Assembly: GCA_021731345.1 (NCBI GenBank)
Contig: JAKFXO010000099.1
Span: 1 to 15,801, forward strand
Direction: 5' to 3'
DNA length: 15,801 bases
From: Candidatus Peribacterales bacterium
GTDB taxonomy: Bacteria; Patescibacteriota; Gracilibacteria; Peribacterales; Peribacteraceae
The translations under genes and the position numbers were made by a program. Shown here piece by piece: positions 1-7,406 of this stretch. The notes beneath the pieces are model-generated. The model saw only the letters and a list, made by a program, of their open reading frames with translations. It was not told the DNA's origin and searched no databases. Position 1 is the stretch's first letter; every line of letters starts with the position of its first letter.

Positions 1-375
1 CTGGAGGAAGAGCTCATCGAACTTTCCCCGGAAGACAGTGCAAGCATGCTGAAAGAACTCGGCATTTCATCTTCAGGATTGGATCGGCTCATTCATGCAG
101 CGTACGAAGCACTGGGACTACAGACGTACTTCACCGCTGGCGTCAAAGAAGTGAGGGCATGGACTGTTCGCATTGGCGCTGGTGCGCCAGAGGCTGCAGG
201 CGTCATTCACACAGATTTCGAAAAAGGCTTCATCCGCGCTGAGACAATCTCGTACAACGATTTTGTTCAAGCTGGATCAGAGCAGAAAGCCAAAGAATCA
301 GGAAAGATGCGTACCGAAGGAAAGGAATACATCGTCCAAGACGGTGACGTCATGCATTTCAGATTCAATGTGTAA
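1..375 (+). CDS. ychF: Ribosome-binding ATPase YchF/Obg-family, C-terminal part (5' end outside window)
   Basis: The reading frame is open from base 1, so only about the last 124 residues are present. They match the C-terminal half of YchF (OLA1-type, an Obg-family P-loop ATPase that associates with ribosomes). The signature tail is visible: a GVKEVRAWTVRIG segment, then HTDFEKGFIRAE, ISYNDF, AKESGKMRTEGKEYIVQDGD and a terminal FNV. This is the TGS domain and its end, as in E. coli YchF. The nucleotide-binding G motifs lie upstream of the window and cannot be checked. The known role is regulatory: the family hydrolyses ATP rather than GTP and is tied to translation and redox stress. The gene ends at a TAA, and a 31-base hairpin follows within a few bases. 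The identification is secure from the conserved tail. Confidence 0.94.
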   Translation: MEEELIELSPEDSASMLKELGISSSGLDRLIHAAYEALGLQTYFTAGVKEVRAWTVRIGAGAPEAAGVIHTDFEKGFIRAETISYNDFVQAGSEQKAKESGKMRTEGKEYIVQDGDVMHFRFNV

Positions 376-378
376 TTA

Positions 379-409
379 CGCAAGAAAAAGCTAGTGCGCG
401 CTTCTTGCG
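379..409. terminator. Hairpin after ychF, possible terminator
   Basis: CGCAAGAA (379-386) and TTCTTGCG (402-409) form a perfect 8-bp stem with a 15-base loop, starting 4 bases after the ychF stop. No T-run follows, so it is not a classical intrinsic terminator. It may stabilise the mRNA 3' end. Confidence 0.35.
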
Positions 410-432
410 GACAATGCGGGCGGGAATATACT
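405..432 (+). promoter_or_regulatory. Putative promoter of the SLH-like gene
   Basis: TATACT (427-432) is a good -10 element. TTGCGG (405-410), 16 bases upstream, is a weak -35 that overlaps the ychF hairpin. The predicted start near 439 leaves a leader of about 20 nucleotides, almost all pyrimidine (TCTCCTCTCTCCCCC). Confidence 0.38.
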
Positions 433-458
433 TCATCTCCTCTCTCCCCCTCGGACAC

Positions 459-1346
459 ATGAAAGCACTCTCCACTTTTCTGACAGGCGCCGTTCTTCTC
501 GGCTCTGTTTCCCCTGCACTTGCAGCAACACGAACAACGGAAAACAGTCAGTATCAGGCGGCAATCTCGTATGTTCAGGAAAGCGGCATCCTTTCTCCTT
601 TGTCAGACGGACTCATGCACCCTGAGCTCCTGATCTCGAGACAAGATGTTGTCGTGAGTGTAGTTCGTGACGTCTACAAAAATGACATCAGGCCAGATTG
701 TTTTGATCGAATTTCTGGGAACCTACCTGCAACATTCTCACACCTGTTTACTGATGTTTCGCTCTCGAATGCACAAGCAAAAGAGATTTGTGTTGGCATG
801 TTTGTCAGCCTCGTGGAAGGTCAGAGGGATGGCTCGTTTGTGCCTCAGGCAAGCGCAAATCTCGTTGACGTCGCAAAAGTAGTGACCAAGGCATATGGCA
901 TCGCACCCCTTCCAAGCCTACGCATTCAGTCCGGCATTCCGTGGCATGAGCCATTCTGGTTTGCACTCGCAAAAAGAAATGCGATCCCAGAAACAGTGAA
1001 AAGTCGTAACTCGATGCTGACGCGTGGTGAATTTGCCGAAATTTTGTACCGCATCAAAGACGAGCGTCCGACTCAAGGCTTCCGCTACCAGCCAACGATG
1101 GTAAAAGACCTTGCGCAGGGGTCACCGGTCACCGAGGTGCAAGATTCATTTACCTATCCGACAGTTTCCGTTGTGGACTCTATTGCCACCTCTACTGATA
1201 TCAATCAACTCAGTAGTGGCCTGCTTCTGCAGATGCACGTCGAGGAGCGTAGAATCGCACGACTTGAAGAAGTGAGTGTACAAGGTAAAAGCGTTCTTTT
1301 TGGCTCTCCTACTGCAACAAACGACACGCTGCATCCATCGTATTGA
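459..1346 (+). CDS. Exported protein with S-layer-homology-like repeats
   Basis: This 295-residue protein starts at the ATG at 459. An upstream in-frame ATG at 405 would bury the signal peptide. Residues 1-22 form a typical Sec signal: a charged MK start, a hydrophobic core (LSTFLTGAVLLGSV) and a likely cleavage after ALA. The mature part contains three SLH-like segments, roughly residues 30-75, 95-148 and 160-200. The middle one is the clearest, with FTDVSL, an aromatic/hydrophobic helix and GQRDGSFVPQ..A. SLH domains usually anchor exported proteins to cell-wall polymers. The last 80 residues are low in recognisable motifs, and no C-terminal membrane anchor is seen. It is probably a cell-envelope protein, with a putative promoter of its own. 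The exact substrate or partner is unknown, and the SLH match is by pattern rather than alignment. Confidence 0.8.
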   Translation: MKALSTFLTGAVLLGSVSPALAATRTTENSQYQAAISYVQESGILSPLSDGLMHPELLISRQDVVVSVVRDVYKNDIRPDCFDRISGNLPATFSHLFTDVSLSNAQAKEICVGMFVSLVEGQRDGSFVPQASANLVDVAKVVTKAYGIAPLPSLRIQSGIPWHEPFWFALAKRNAIPETVKSRNSMLTRGEFAEILYRIKDERPTQGFRYQPTMVKDLAQGSPVTEVQDSFTYPTVSVVDSIATSTDINQLSSGLLLQMHVEERRIARLEEVSVQGKSVLFGSPTATNDTLHPSY

Positions 1347-1373
1347 CACTTTGTACTCACCTATCGGTACACT
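1343..1373 (+). promoter_or_regulatory. Putative promoter giving a near-leaderless mRNA for the 1382 gene
   Basis: A perfect -35 TTGACA (1343-1348) overlaps the end of the SLH-like gene. TACACT (1368-1373) is the -10, with a long 19-bp spacer. The predicted start at about 1380 leaves a leader of about 2 bases before the ATG at 1382. No Shine-Dalgarno is present. Confidence 0.48.
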
Positions 1374-1381
1374 CTTGACCT

Positions 1382-1726
1382 ATGAGCAATACGAATCGCA
1401 TGAACGGTTTCCCGCAGCCAGAAACTGCTGTGCGCTATGGTGTGGCCGAAGGCCGCCCTGTGAATAAGAGAACCAAGACAATGGATAGTGATCGCCGGCT
1501 TGTTGAACAGCTTACTTCCGGTGCTACGCCCGATGGACAGCAATTAGATGACCAAGACATGAATGTACTTCATGGCATTGTTCGAAATCGTGCAGACCGC
1601 CTCAAACAACTTGCCGGAGGAAGCACGGAGATTCGTGAAAGAGCTTATAAGCAAAGGGTTGATATGCTTCGTCGTTCCACTACTGGCAAGCTTCAGCGTT
1701 TTGAAGAGATGGAAAAGTTAGCCTGA
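1382..1726 (+). CDS. Small hypothetical protein, charged and helical
   Basis: No family is recognised in this 114-residue protein. It has no cysteine, no signal peptide and no membrane segment. The N-terminal 35 residues look disordered (many N, P, T, K). Residues 35-114 are rich in charged and amide residues in a heptad-like arrangement (DDQDMNVLHGIVRNRADRLK, then REKAY-type arginine/glutamate helices), suggesting a small cytoplasmic helical protein. The start is supported by the promoter placement immediately upstream rather than by a ribosome-binding site. The next gene's predicted -35 overlaps this gene's TGA, so the two genes appear separately transcribed. Coding potential is supported by a complete frame tightly fitted between recognisable neighbours. 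Confidence 0.68.
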   Translation: MSNTNRMNGFPQPETAVRYGVAEGRPVNKRTKTMDSDRRLVEQLTSGATPDGQQLDDQDMNVLHGIVRNRADRLKQLAGGSTEIRERAYKQRVDMLRRSTTGKLQRFEEMEKLA

Positions 1727-1751
1727 CGTCAGAGCATCCTATCCGTACACT
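1723..1751 (+). promoter_or_regulatory. Putative promoter giving a leaderless mRNA for the RNHCP gene
   Basis: CTGACG (1723-1728) as -35, a 17-bp spacer and TACACT (1746-1751) as -10 put the expected start exactly on the A of the ATG at 1758. The element resembles the promoter at 1343-1373: both carry GTACACT and a TGA just before the ATG. Confidence 0.5.
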
Positions 1752-1757
1752 TGAATC

Positions 1758-2057
1758 ATGGCGTTTATTCCACGTGAAGAATCCTTCGTCTGTGAACACT
1801 GCGGCATAGCCGTAGAGCCGCTTGGCAAAGGAACATACCGGGACCACTGTCCAAGCTGCCTACATTCGAAGCATGTAGACCGTGATGGACCCGGCGACCG
1901 ACTTTCAAGTTGTAAGGGTCTCTTAAAACCAATCGGCGTTGATCAGGACGGAAAGAAAGGATTGGTCATCCTCTATACATGTGAAAAATGTCGAAAAAGC
2001 TCACGGAATAGGGCTGCGCCCGATGATAAGATCATCGAATTTATGAAGAATATGTAA
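1758..2057 (+). CDS. RNHCP-domain zinc-ribbon protein
   Basis: This 99-residue protein fits the RNHCP domain family from end to end. F10-C12-x2-C15 forms the first knuckle. YRDHCPSCLHSKHVD (27-41) is the family's name motif with D in place of N. PGDRLSSCKGLLKPI (45-59) follows, and C75-x2-C78 with the NRAAPDD tail closes the domain. The cysteine pairs C12/C15, C31/C34 and C75/C78 suggest bound zinc, which is an inference from spacing. The family's biochemical function is not established, so none is assigned. The protein is cytoplasmic, with no signal peptide. It converges on the minus-strand gene ending at 2146. The start is fixed by the family N-terminus and by a promoter directly abutting the ATG. 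Confidence 0.9.
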   Translation: MAFIPREESFVCEHCGIAVEPLGKGTYRDHCPSCLHSKHVDRDGPGDRLSSCKGLLKPIGVDQDGKKGLVILYTCEKCRKSSRNRAAPDDKIIEFMKNM

Positions 2058-2060
2058 GAT

Positions 2061-2084
2061 GTAAGGAAATATATATTTTCTTAC
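2061..2084. terminator. AT-rich palindrome between convergent genes
   Basis: GTAAGGAAATAT/ATATTTTCTTAC is a 24-base near-perfect palindrome with one G-T wobble, 4 bases after the RNHCP stop. It lies between convergent genes and could act as a bidirectional terminator. The U-tracts are poor. Confidence 0.4.
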
Positions 2085-2145
2085 TGTATCTATTTTGTAT
2101 TCAGTTTTTCTCTCTTCATAGAAGGCTAAATTTAATCTATGTCTT

Positions 2146-2607
2146 TTAATTATTACCACCAATCGTGAATGATGACAGAATTTGCTGCTGCAGAGCGGGT
2201 TTGAGACTTAGCGTCTCAGCAACATTACCGGAAGGCGCACTTTCACCCGGCTTGGCTGAAGGTTTGATAGCCAGTTTCGGTTGTCCTTTCGCTTTCTCGA
2301 TCACCGTCACGGTGAAGAGTCCTTTGGATACAGCCTCAGGCGACATCTTGCCTTCGAACGCTGCATCCATACCTTTTTCTTGGACGAACTCACGGACAGC
2401 ATCTTTCGCTTTTTCCTGTGCCTTTGGCTCAGACTCTAGGGTCAGCTTCGCCTCGGCAAATTCTGCATTCTTTTCCATCTCGCGCTCCAAATCCTCAGGG
2501 CCTTTTACCTTATCCCGAAGACGCTCGTATTCTTCAGGACTACGAAGACGTTTGCGAATCTTCTCGCGTTCCTGCGATGGCAATCTATCCATGAATGCAT
2601 CAGACAT
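2146..2607 (-). CDS. Hypothetical protein, highly charged
   Basis: This 153-residue cytoplasmic protein has no recognised family. Residues 1-60 are dense in E, K and R with a helical pattern (ERLRDKVKGPEDLEREMEKN), a probable helical or coiled segment. Residues 60-105 look like a small mixed alpha/beta unit ending in GLFTVTVIEKAKG. Residues 110-135 are a Pro/Ser/Ala linker (KPSAKPGESAPSG), and the tail is short and hydrophobic (LQQQILSSF). The start at 2607 is supported by TAGGATG, a good Shine-Dalgarno about 8 bases upstream that overlaps the stop of the preceding gene (9-bp gap). The two genes are therefore probably co-translated. There are no cysteines. Confidence 0.7.
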   Translation of the reverse strand: MSDAFMDRLPSQEREKIRKRLRSPEEYERLRDKVKGPEDLEREMEKNAEFAEAKLTLESEPKAQEKAKDAVREFVQEKGMDAAFEGKMSPEAVSKGLFTVTVIEKAKGQPKLAIKPSAKPGESAPSGNVAETLSLKPALQQQILSSFTIGGNN

Positions 2608-2616
2608 ACATGCATC

Positions 2617-2871
2617 CTACATTTCATCATTTCCGCTGACGAGTCCTGAAAATAACATCGCTTGATCAAGTCGTTCTCGAAATTGCTCCAGCAGTGTCGT
2701 CAGTGAACTTGTTTCACCATCTTCATCAACTGTGACTCCATGACGATTGTGCGCATTCAAATCCCTCGCTCCTGGCATTTTCCTACCAAGTGCCAAAAAC
2801 ATGTCTTCGGATGAAAGGTCTCTCTCTCGGAGAATAGACATACGAGGAGGGTGAAATGAAAGTGGGCGCAT
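2617..2871 (-). CDS. Small hypothetical protein downstream of nrdJ
   Basis: An open frame extends upstream to 2976, but that part contains the nrdJ terminator and overlaps the nrdJ end, so it is unlikely to be translated. The ATG at 2871 is preceded by AAAGGTG with an 8-base spacing, the best ribosome-binding site available, and gives 84 residues. The next ATG, at 2841, has a C-rich upstream sequence and no such site. The protein is soluble and unrecognised: a proline-rich start, a DLSSEDMFLALGRK helix, a polar middle and an amphipathic TLLEQFRERLDQAMLF helix. It ends 9 bases before the start of the next minus-strand gene, a typical coupled pair. No promoter was found, so expression may come from terminator read-through. 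Confidence 0.58.
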   Translation of the reverse strand: MRPLSFHPPRMSILRERDLSSEDMFLALGRKMPGARDLNAHNRHGVTVDEDGETSSLTTLLEQFRERLDQAMLFSGLVSGNDEM

Positions 2872-2899
2872 TCTAAGCACACCTTTTACCAAGTCAATG

Positions 2900-2921
2900 A
2901 AAAAGCCGGCTATGCCGGCTT
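2900..2921 (-). terminator. Intrinsic terminator of nrdJ
   Basis: Read on the minus strand, AAGCCGGC-ATA-GCCGGCTT is a perfect 8-bp GC-rich stem, followed by a run of T (plus-strand A-run 2900-2904). It lies 28 bases beyond the nrdJ stop codon. Confidence 0.86.
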
Positions 2922-2948
2922 CTTCTCTTACGAATGCGATAAAAGGGT

Positions 2949-5900
2949 TCAGCCGCAACCAGAGGTAGCGCCACAATCCATGCAGAGTTCACAGCTACCG
3001 TTTCGCTTCATCTTGGTGCTGCCGCAGCCTCCGCAGATAGAGCCTGTATAGCCCTGAAGCTTGGCCTGATCCGCAGACAAGCCTGCGGTATCTGCATCCG
3101 CAACTGCTGCGACTGCTGACTTCAAGATGGACTGAGGCAATCCTTCATCGACCACAGGAAGACTCATGGCAAACGCATCTTTGCTCTTCGTACCTTCAGC
3201 GTATGCGCGGTCGACAAGGTCACCGTTGTGGAAGCGCTTGGCCTTATCCTTGGTGAGGAACTTGAGTGCGAGCCAGCGACCGAGGTAGTCCATGAGGGAC
3301 TTCACCATCGGAATTTCACGGTTGGTCGTCATTCCCATCGGCTCAAAGCGTGTATGCACAAGCTTGTCACACAGAACCTCAAGTGGAACTCCGTACTGCA
3401 AGTTCATGGAGAGCGAGAGAGCAAGTGTGTCCATGACACCAGAGAGCGTCGAACCTTCTTTGCTCATCTTGATGAAGATCTCACCTGGGTTACCGTCCTC
3501 GTACATACCAACGTGGAGGTATGCCTCGTGTCCGGCAACGGAGAGTTTGTGGGTGATGCTGAGACGCTCATCTGGAAGCTTGCGACGGCGTGGCACTTCC
3601 TTGATGACGATCTTCTCGACAATCTGTGTCTCAACTGTTTCCTCTTTCTTGTCGTCAGACTTGTTGCTGAGAGCTTGGCTCATCTTGGAGCCGTCGCGGT
3701 AGAGAGCATTGGCCTTCACGCCGAGCTTCCACGACAAGTAGTACGCTGACTTGAAGTCCTCCACCGTAGCCTCGTTTGGGAGGTTCACGGTCTTGGAGAT
3801 GGCTCCAGAGAGGAATGGCTGGGCAGCAGCCATCATGCGAATATGGCCTTCTGCTGTGATGAAACGCTTGCCGATCTTGCCGCACTTGTTGGCGCAGTCG
3901 AAAACTGGGAGATGTTCAGGCTTGAGCTTCGGAGCACCTTCGATCGTCATGTGTCCGCAGATCGCGGTGTTTGCTTCATCAATCTGAGCAGATGTGAATC
4001 CGAGTGCGCTGAGAACGTCGAAACTGACATCATCAGTCTGTTCTTTCGTGAATCCGAAACGCTTCATAGCCTCGTCGCCGAGCACCCACTTGTTGAAGGC
4101 GAAACGAATATCGAAGACTTGTGGCAGGTTCGTCTCCACTTTTGCGATGTCCTCATCTGTGAAACCTTTCTGCTTGAGAGATGCACGGTTGATGTGCGGA
4201 GCGCCTTCCAAGGAAAGAGTTCCGATGACGTACTTCATGATGTCAGCCATCTCGTCATCGGTGTAGCGCAGGGCCTTGAGCGCTGGGCGAATCGACTGGT
4301 TTGCGATCTTCATGTATCCACCTCCAGCAAGCTTCTTGAATTTCACAAGTGCGAAGTCAGGCTCGATACCGGTCGTGTCACAGTCCATGAGGAGTCCGAT
4401 GGTTCCGGTCGGTGCGATTACCGTAGTCTGAGCGTTGCGGTAGCCGTGCTCTTCACCAAGTTCGATAGCCCTGTCCCATGCGTCTTTTGCAGCCTGCAAA
4501 AGGTCTGGTGGACAGAGCTCCTGATCGATGGCGACTGGCTTCACGGCAAGGTCTTCATACTCAGAGTCTGAAGCCTGGTACGCAGCGCGACGGTGGTTAC
4601 GCATCACACGCAGCATCGACTCGCGGTTTTTGTCGTAGCCTGGGAATGTGCCAAGTGCCTCTGCCATTTCGGCAGACGTAGCGTAGGAATCTCCCGTCAA
4701 AATAGCAGTGATAGCGGCAGCGTAGGCGCGGCCGAGTTCGGAATCGTACGGAATACCCATCTGCATGAGCATGGCGCCGAGGTTGGCGTAACCAAGGCCA
4801 AGTGTACGGAAGCGGTAGCTGAGTTCGGCAATCTCTTTGCTTGGGAACTGTGCCATGAGCACGGAGACCTCAAGCACGATGGTCCACAGGCGGACAGCGT
4901 GACGGAAGCTTGCGATATCAAAGCTCTTCATTCCTTTGTCGTCCTCCGTCGTGAAGTGGAGGAGGTTGCAGGACGCCAAGTTACACGCCGTGTTATCAAG
5001 GAACATGTACTCGCTGCATGGGTTCGAAGCATTGATGCGGCCATCGGACGGACACGTGTGCCAGTCATTGATGGTTGTGTCGTACTGCACACCTGGATCA
5101 GCGCAGCTCCATGCGGCGTAGGCAACCTGGTCCCAGAGGGCGCGAGCCTTCATCGTCTTTTTTGGCTTTGGTGCGCGGTTTTCGGCAGCAGCCTTCTTGA
5201 GCTCAGTCCTCCAGTACAAGTTCCAATCACTGTCGGATTCCAGAGCCTTGAAGAACTCGTGTGGGATACGAACAGAGTTATTGGAGTTCTGACCGGAGAC
5301 CGTTCCGTATGCCTCGCCGTTGAAGTCCGTGTCGTAACCCGCTTTCGCGAGAGCTGCGACTTTTTTCTCTTCGTTCACTTTCCAGTTGATGAACTCCTCG
5401 ATATCCGGATGATCCAAGTTCAGACAGACCATTTTGGCGGCGCGACGTGTCGTACCACCGGACTTAATGGCTCCAGCAGCGCGGTCACCAATCTTGAGGA
5501 AGCTCATGAGACCAGAGCTCTTACCACCCTGACTCAAAGGCTCGCCGTCACCACGCAGGTTGCTGAAGTTCGTTCCCGTTCCAGAACCGTACTTAAAGAG
5601 GCGTGCCTCGCGAATCCAAAGATCCATGATGCCTCCTTCGTTCACCATGTCATCAGCAACGCTTTGGATGAAACATGCGTGTGGCTGCGGGTGCGTATAG
5701 GCATCCTCGCTCTTCTTCACTTCTCCAGTCGTTGGATCACAGTAGTAGTGACCCTGAGCAGGACCCGTGATGTCGTAGGCATAGTTGATACCGGTGTTGA
5801 ACCACTGTGGCGAGTTTGGAGCCGCCATCTGATGAACAAGCATGTATTTCAGTTCATCCTCAAATGTCTGAGCGTCTTGCTTCGTTGCAAAGTAACCGTA

Positions 5901-6347
5901 GTCCTCACCCCACTGCCTCCAACAACCAGCAAGACGACGAACCACCTGCTTCACAGACCTTTCAGGGCCCGTGATCGTAGCGCCATTTTCATCCTTCATA
6001 AGGTTTCCCTTCTCGTCATACTGCGGCACTCCTGCCTTGCGGAAATACTTGGATACAACGATGTCTGTTGCGACCTGACTCCAGGCGGCTGGCACTTCGG
6101 CGTCTTTCATTTCAAAGACGACGGAACCGTTCGTGTTCACGATGCGGCTTGTGCGGAAGGCATACTTCACCTGCTCAAGAGGATCCGAACCAGGGTTCGT
6201 AAACAGACGCGAGATCATGAGGCCTCGGCCAGTACGTTTTTCAGAGACTTGTTTGATCGCCTTTTTCTTGGCGCTCTTGAGGGTATCTGAACTAGCGACG
6301 AGAGGGATCTCACGGGCGTCAGAAACGGAAGATTGATTCGGGTTCAT
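2949..6347 (-). CDS. nrdJ: Adenosylcobalamin-dependent (class II) ribonucleotide reductase
   Basis: This 1132-residue enzyme reduces ribonucleotides to deoxyribonucleotides using a cobalamin-derived thiyl radical, independent of oxygen. Visible landmarks in order: APNSPQWFNTG (176-186); ACFIQSVADDM (224-234), with the first redox cysteine; the GTGTNFSNLRG loop (256-266); SNPCSEYMFLDNTACNLASC (441-460), whose N-x-C-x-E is the radical-cysteine finger loop and which carries the second redox cysteine; APTGTIGLLMDCDTTGIEPD (645-664); a segment with two related EGAP repeats (714-717 and 803-806); LSGAISKTVNLPNEATVED (846-864); a TSCPD-type region (about 930-1030); and a C-terminal zinc ribbon with paired cysteines (1105-1131) that probably relays electrons from thioredoxin. 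Length fits the large class II type. No N-terminal ATP-cone is evident. The start has no Shine-Dalgarno; the leader ends in a CCCCCC tract. Putative NrdR boxes lie just upstream. The family assignment is secure. Confidence 0.97.
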   Translation of the reverse strand: MNPNQSSVSDAREIPLVASSDTLKSAKKKAIKQVSEKRTGRGLMISRLFTNPGSDPLEQVKYAFRTSRIVNTNGSVVFEMKDAEVPAAWSQVATDIVVSKYFRKAGVPQYDEKGNLMKDENGATITGPERSVKQVVRRLAGCWRQWGEDYGYFATKQDAQTFEDELKYMLVHQMAAPNSPQWFNTGINYAYDITGPAQGHYYCDPTTGEVKKSEDAYTHPQPHACFIQSVADDMVNEGGIMDLWIREARLFKYGSGTGTNFSNLRGDGEPLSQGGKSSGLMSFLKIGDRAAGAIKSGGTTRRAAKMVCLNLDHPDIEEFINWKVNEEKKVAALAKAGYDTDFNGEAYGTVSGQNSNNSVRIPHEFFKALESDSDWNLYWRTELKKAAAENRAPKPKKTMKARALWDQVAYAAWSCADPGVQYDTTINDWHTCPSDGRINASNPCSEYMFLDNTACNLASCNLLHFTTEDDKGMKSFDIASFRHAVRLWTIVLEVSVLMAQFPSKEIAELSYRFRTLGLGYANLGAMLMQMGIPYDSELGRAYAAAITAILTGDSYATSAEMAEALGTFPGYDKNRESMLRVMRNHRRAAYQASDSEYEDLAVKPVAIDQELCPPDLLQAAKDAWDRAIELGEEHGYRNAQTTVIAPTGTIGLLMDCDTTGIEPDFALVKFKKLAGGGYMKIANQSIRPALKALRYTDDEMADIMKYVIGTLSLEGAPHINRASLKQKGFTDEDIAKVETNLPQVFDIRFAFNKWVLGDEAMKRFGFTKEQTDDVSFDVLSALGFTSAQIDEANTAICGHMTIEGAPKLKPEHLPVFDCANKCGKIGKRFITAEGHIRMMAAAQPFLSGAISKTVNLPNEATVEDFKSAYYLSWKLGVKANALYRDGSKMSQALSNKSDDKKEETVETQIVEKIVIKEVPRRRKLPDERLSITHKLSVAGHEAYLHVGMYEDGNPGEIFIKMSKEGSTLSGVMDTLALSLSMNLQYGVPLEVLCDKLVHTRFEPMGMTTNREIPMVKSLMDYLGRWLALKFLTKDKAKRFHNGDLVDRAYAEGTKSKDAFAMSLPVVDEGLPQSILKSAVAAVADADTAGLSADQAKLQGYTGSICGGCGSTKMKRNGSCELCMDCGATSGCG

Positions 6348-6360
6348 ACGAGAGGGGGGA

Positions 6361-6376
6361 ACACAAGATGTAGTGG
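6361..6376. promoter_or_regulatory. Putative NrdR box 1 upstream of nrdJ
   Basis: ACACAAGATGTAGTGG agrees at 13 of 16 positions with the NrdR-box consensus acaCwAtATaTwGtgt as I know it, including the ACAC...GTG arms. It lies 14 bases upstream of the nrdJ start. NrdR is a repressor of ribonucleotide reductase genes that senses ATP/dATP. Binding here is an inference. Confidence 0.58.
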
Positions 6377-6393
6377 TTACTTCTCATAACCAG

Positions 6394-6409
6394 CCACAAC
6401 ATCTCCGAA
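6394..6409. promoter_or_regulatory. Putative NrdR box 2 (weaker, inverted relative to box 1)
   Basis: On the minus strand GAGATGTTGTGG parallels AAGATGTAGTGG of box 1 on the plus strand (10 of 12 identical). Centre-to-centre distance is 33 bp, close to the roughly three-turn spacing usual for paired NrdR boxes. The outer half-site is poor. As RNA, the two boxes can also pair into a hairpin (6366-6404). Confidence 0.35.
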
Positions 6410-6436
6410 TTTTACTCGTCCGGAAGAATTGTACAA
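6409..6436 (-). promoter_or_regulatory. Putative nrdJ promoter
   Basis: On the minus strand TTGTAC (6431-6436), a 16-bp spacer and TAAAAT (6409-6414) place the start near 6402, inside the NrdR-like box 2. That arrangement would suit repression. An alternative -10, TACAAT, lies at 6428-6433. Confidence 0.4.
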
Positions 6437-6477
6437 ATTCTCACAGGGTGAAAATTGGCAGGACTACCAGATGGGAG

Positions 6478-6501
6478 TTTTTGTCTCACAGAAGACAAAA
6501 A
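6478..6501. repeat. AT-rich inverted repeat between nrdJ and the flavoprotein gene
   Basis: TTTTTGTCT and AGACAAAAA form a perfect 9-bp stem around CACAGA. It lies in the 283-bp divergent intergenic region, upstream of both genes. It could be a protein-binding palindrome. It is too AT-rich for a confident terminator call. Confidence 0.4.
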
Positions 6502-6630
6502 AGTAACGTCATGTTTTTGGGCAAAATAGTGCAGTAACACCATGACTAAATTGCGCTAGATCAATTTGATTTTCATGCCGCAAAAACTTGTCAAAAATTT
6601 ATGGACGACCATCCATGGTAGGATGTCCCC

Positions 6631-7332
6631 ATGAAAGCAATCGACCCCACGAAACCTCTCACGATCACCGTCATTGTGGCTGGAACAAACGAACCAAGTA
6701 ATAGCAATATGCTGGCAGATACAATGATAGAAGGAATGAAAGTAGCTTTTCCCGGAATGATCGTGAATAAAGTCCGACTGAAAGACGTATCGATTGGACA
6801 CTTCAATCTCGATTGCTACGGCCCTTCATGCCCCATTGATGGACTGACGCATGTGCAATCGTTCATTGAACAATCCGACGGAGTCATCATCGCTACTCCT
6901 GTTTGGAACTTCGGAGTCCCTGCACACCTAAAAAATCTCATCGATCGTATGGGTGCATTTGCCCTCGATCCTTCTCATTCACTGGGAACATTTAATGGAA
7001 AACCATTCTTTCTCATCTTCACTGCAGGCATGCCGAAAGCTGCATGGCCTTTCGTCCGAAAAACGGTGAGTCATGTTCCTATCGCACTTCAGTACTTCGG
7101 AGGATCAGTCCTAGGGACACTCTTTGAAGGAGGATGCACAAAAGGTCGTGGCGTCTTCGGACTCGTTGTCGATCAGCGTCCACAATCTTTATCGCTTGCA
7201 AAAGAAAAAGGTGCGGTATTTGCTAAGCAGGTGCAGAACTTCAAGCACACCGGAACATTGCCACTACGCTACGTATTGATCAAAAAATTTGTACGACTTT
7301 CTCAGCGTATCAAAAAGAAATTAGGGTTATAA
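6631..7332 (+). CDS. NADPH-dependent FMN reductase-like flavoprotein
   Basis: This 233-residue protein has the flavodoxin-like fold of the NADPH-dependent FMN reductase family. Strand 1 and the FMN phosphate loop are at residues 11-30 (ITVIVAGTNEPSNSNMLAD). DGVIIATPVWNFGVPAHLKN (83-102), followed by LIDR, is the family's flavin-binding TPxYxxSxPxxLKxxIDR motif with W for Y and G for S. PFFLIFTAG (125-133) is the next core strand. Such proteins reduce flavins or quinones with NAD(P)H in the cytoplasm; the physiological acceptor here cannot be told. The last 35 residues are basic (ending RIKKKLGL), longer than usual, and might contact nucleic acid or membrane. A Shine-Dalgarno TAGGATG lies 7 bases before the ATG. 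The gene is divergent from nrdJ, but no shared role is evident. Confidence 0.85.
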   Translation: MKAIDPTKPLTITVIVAGTNEPSNSNMLADTMIEGMKVAFPGMIVNKVRLKDVSIGHFNLDCYGPSCPIDGLTHVQSFIEQSDGVIIATPVWNFGVPAHLKNLIDRMGAFALDPSHSLGTFNGKPFFLIFTAGMPKAAWPFVRKTVSHVPIALQYFGGSVLGTLFEGGCTKGRGVFGLVVDQRPQSLSLAKEKGAVFAKQVQNFKHTGTLPLRYVLIKKFVRLSQRIKKKLGL

Positions 7333-7372
7333 AGATGCTGAGAATGAGTGGAAGGCATCATGACAAGAATAA

Positions 7373-7400
7373 TTGACTTTTTAACGAATAATTGTATTAT
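7373..7400 (+). promoter_or_regulatory. Promoter of the orphan gene at 7517
   Basis: TTGACT (7373-7378), a 16-bp spacer and TATTAT (7395-7400) form one of the best sigma-70-type matches in the window, set in AT-rich DNA. Transcription is expected to start near 7407, giving a leader of about 110 bases. Confidence 0.66.
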
Positions 7401-7406
7401 CTGAGG

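Noticed and set aside
4593..6290. A 565-residue plus-strand open frame
   Set aside because: It lies antisense to nrdJ, whose frame has full family similarity; it is a shadow of biased codon use.
6588..6616. Promoter for the flavoprotein gene from TTGTCA at 6588
   Set aside because: No acceptable -10 lies 16-18 bases downstream (ATCCAT is a poor match), so no promoter is called there.
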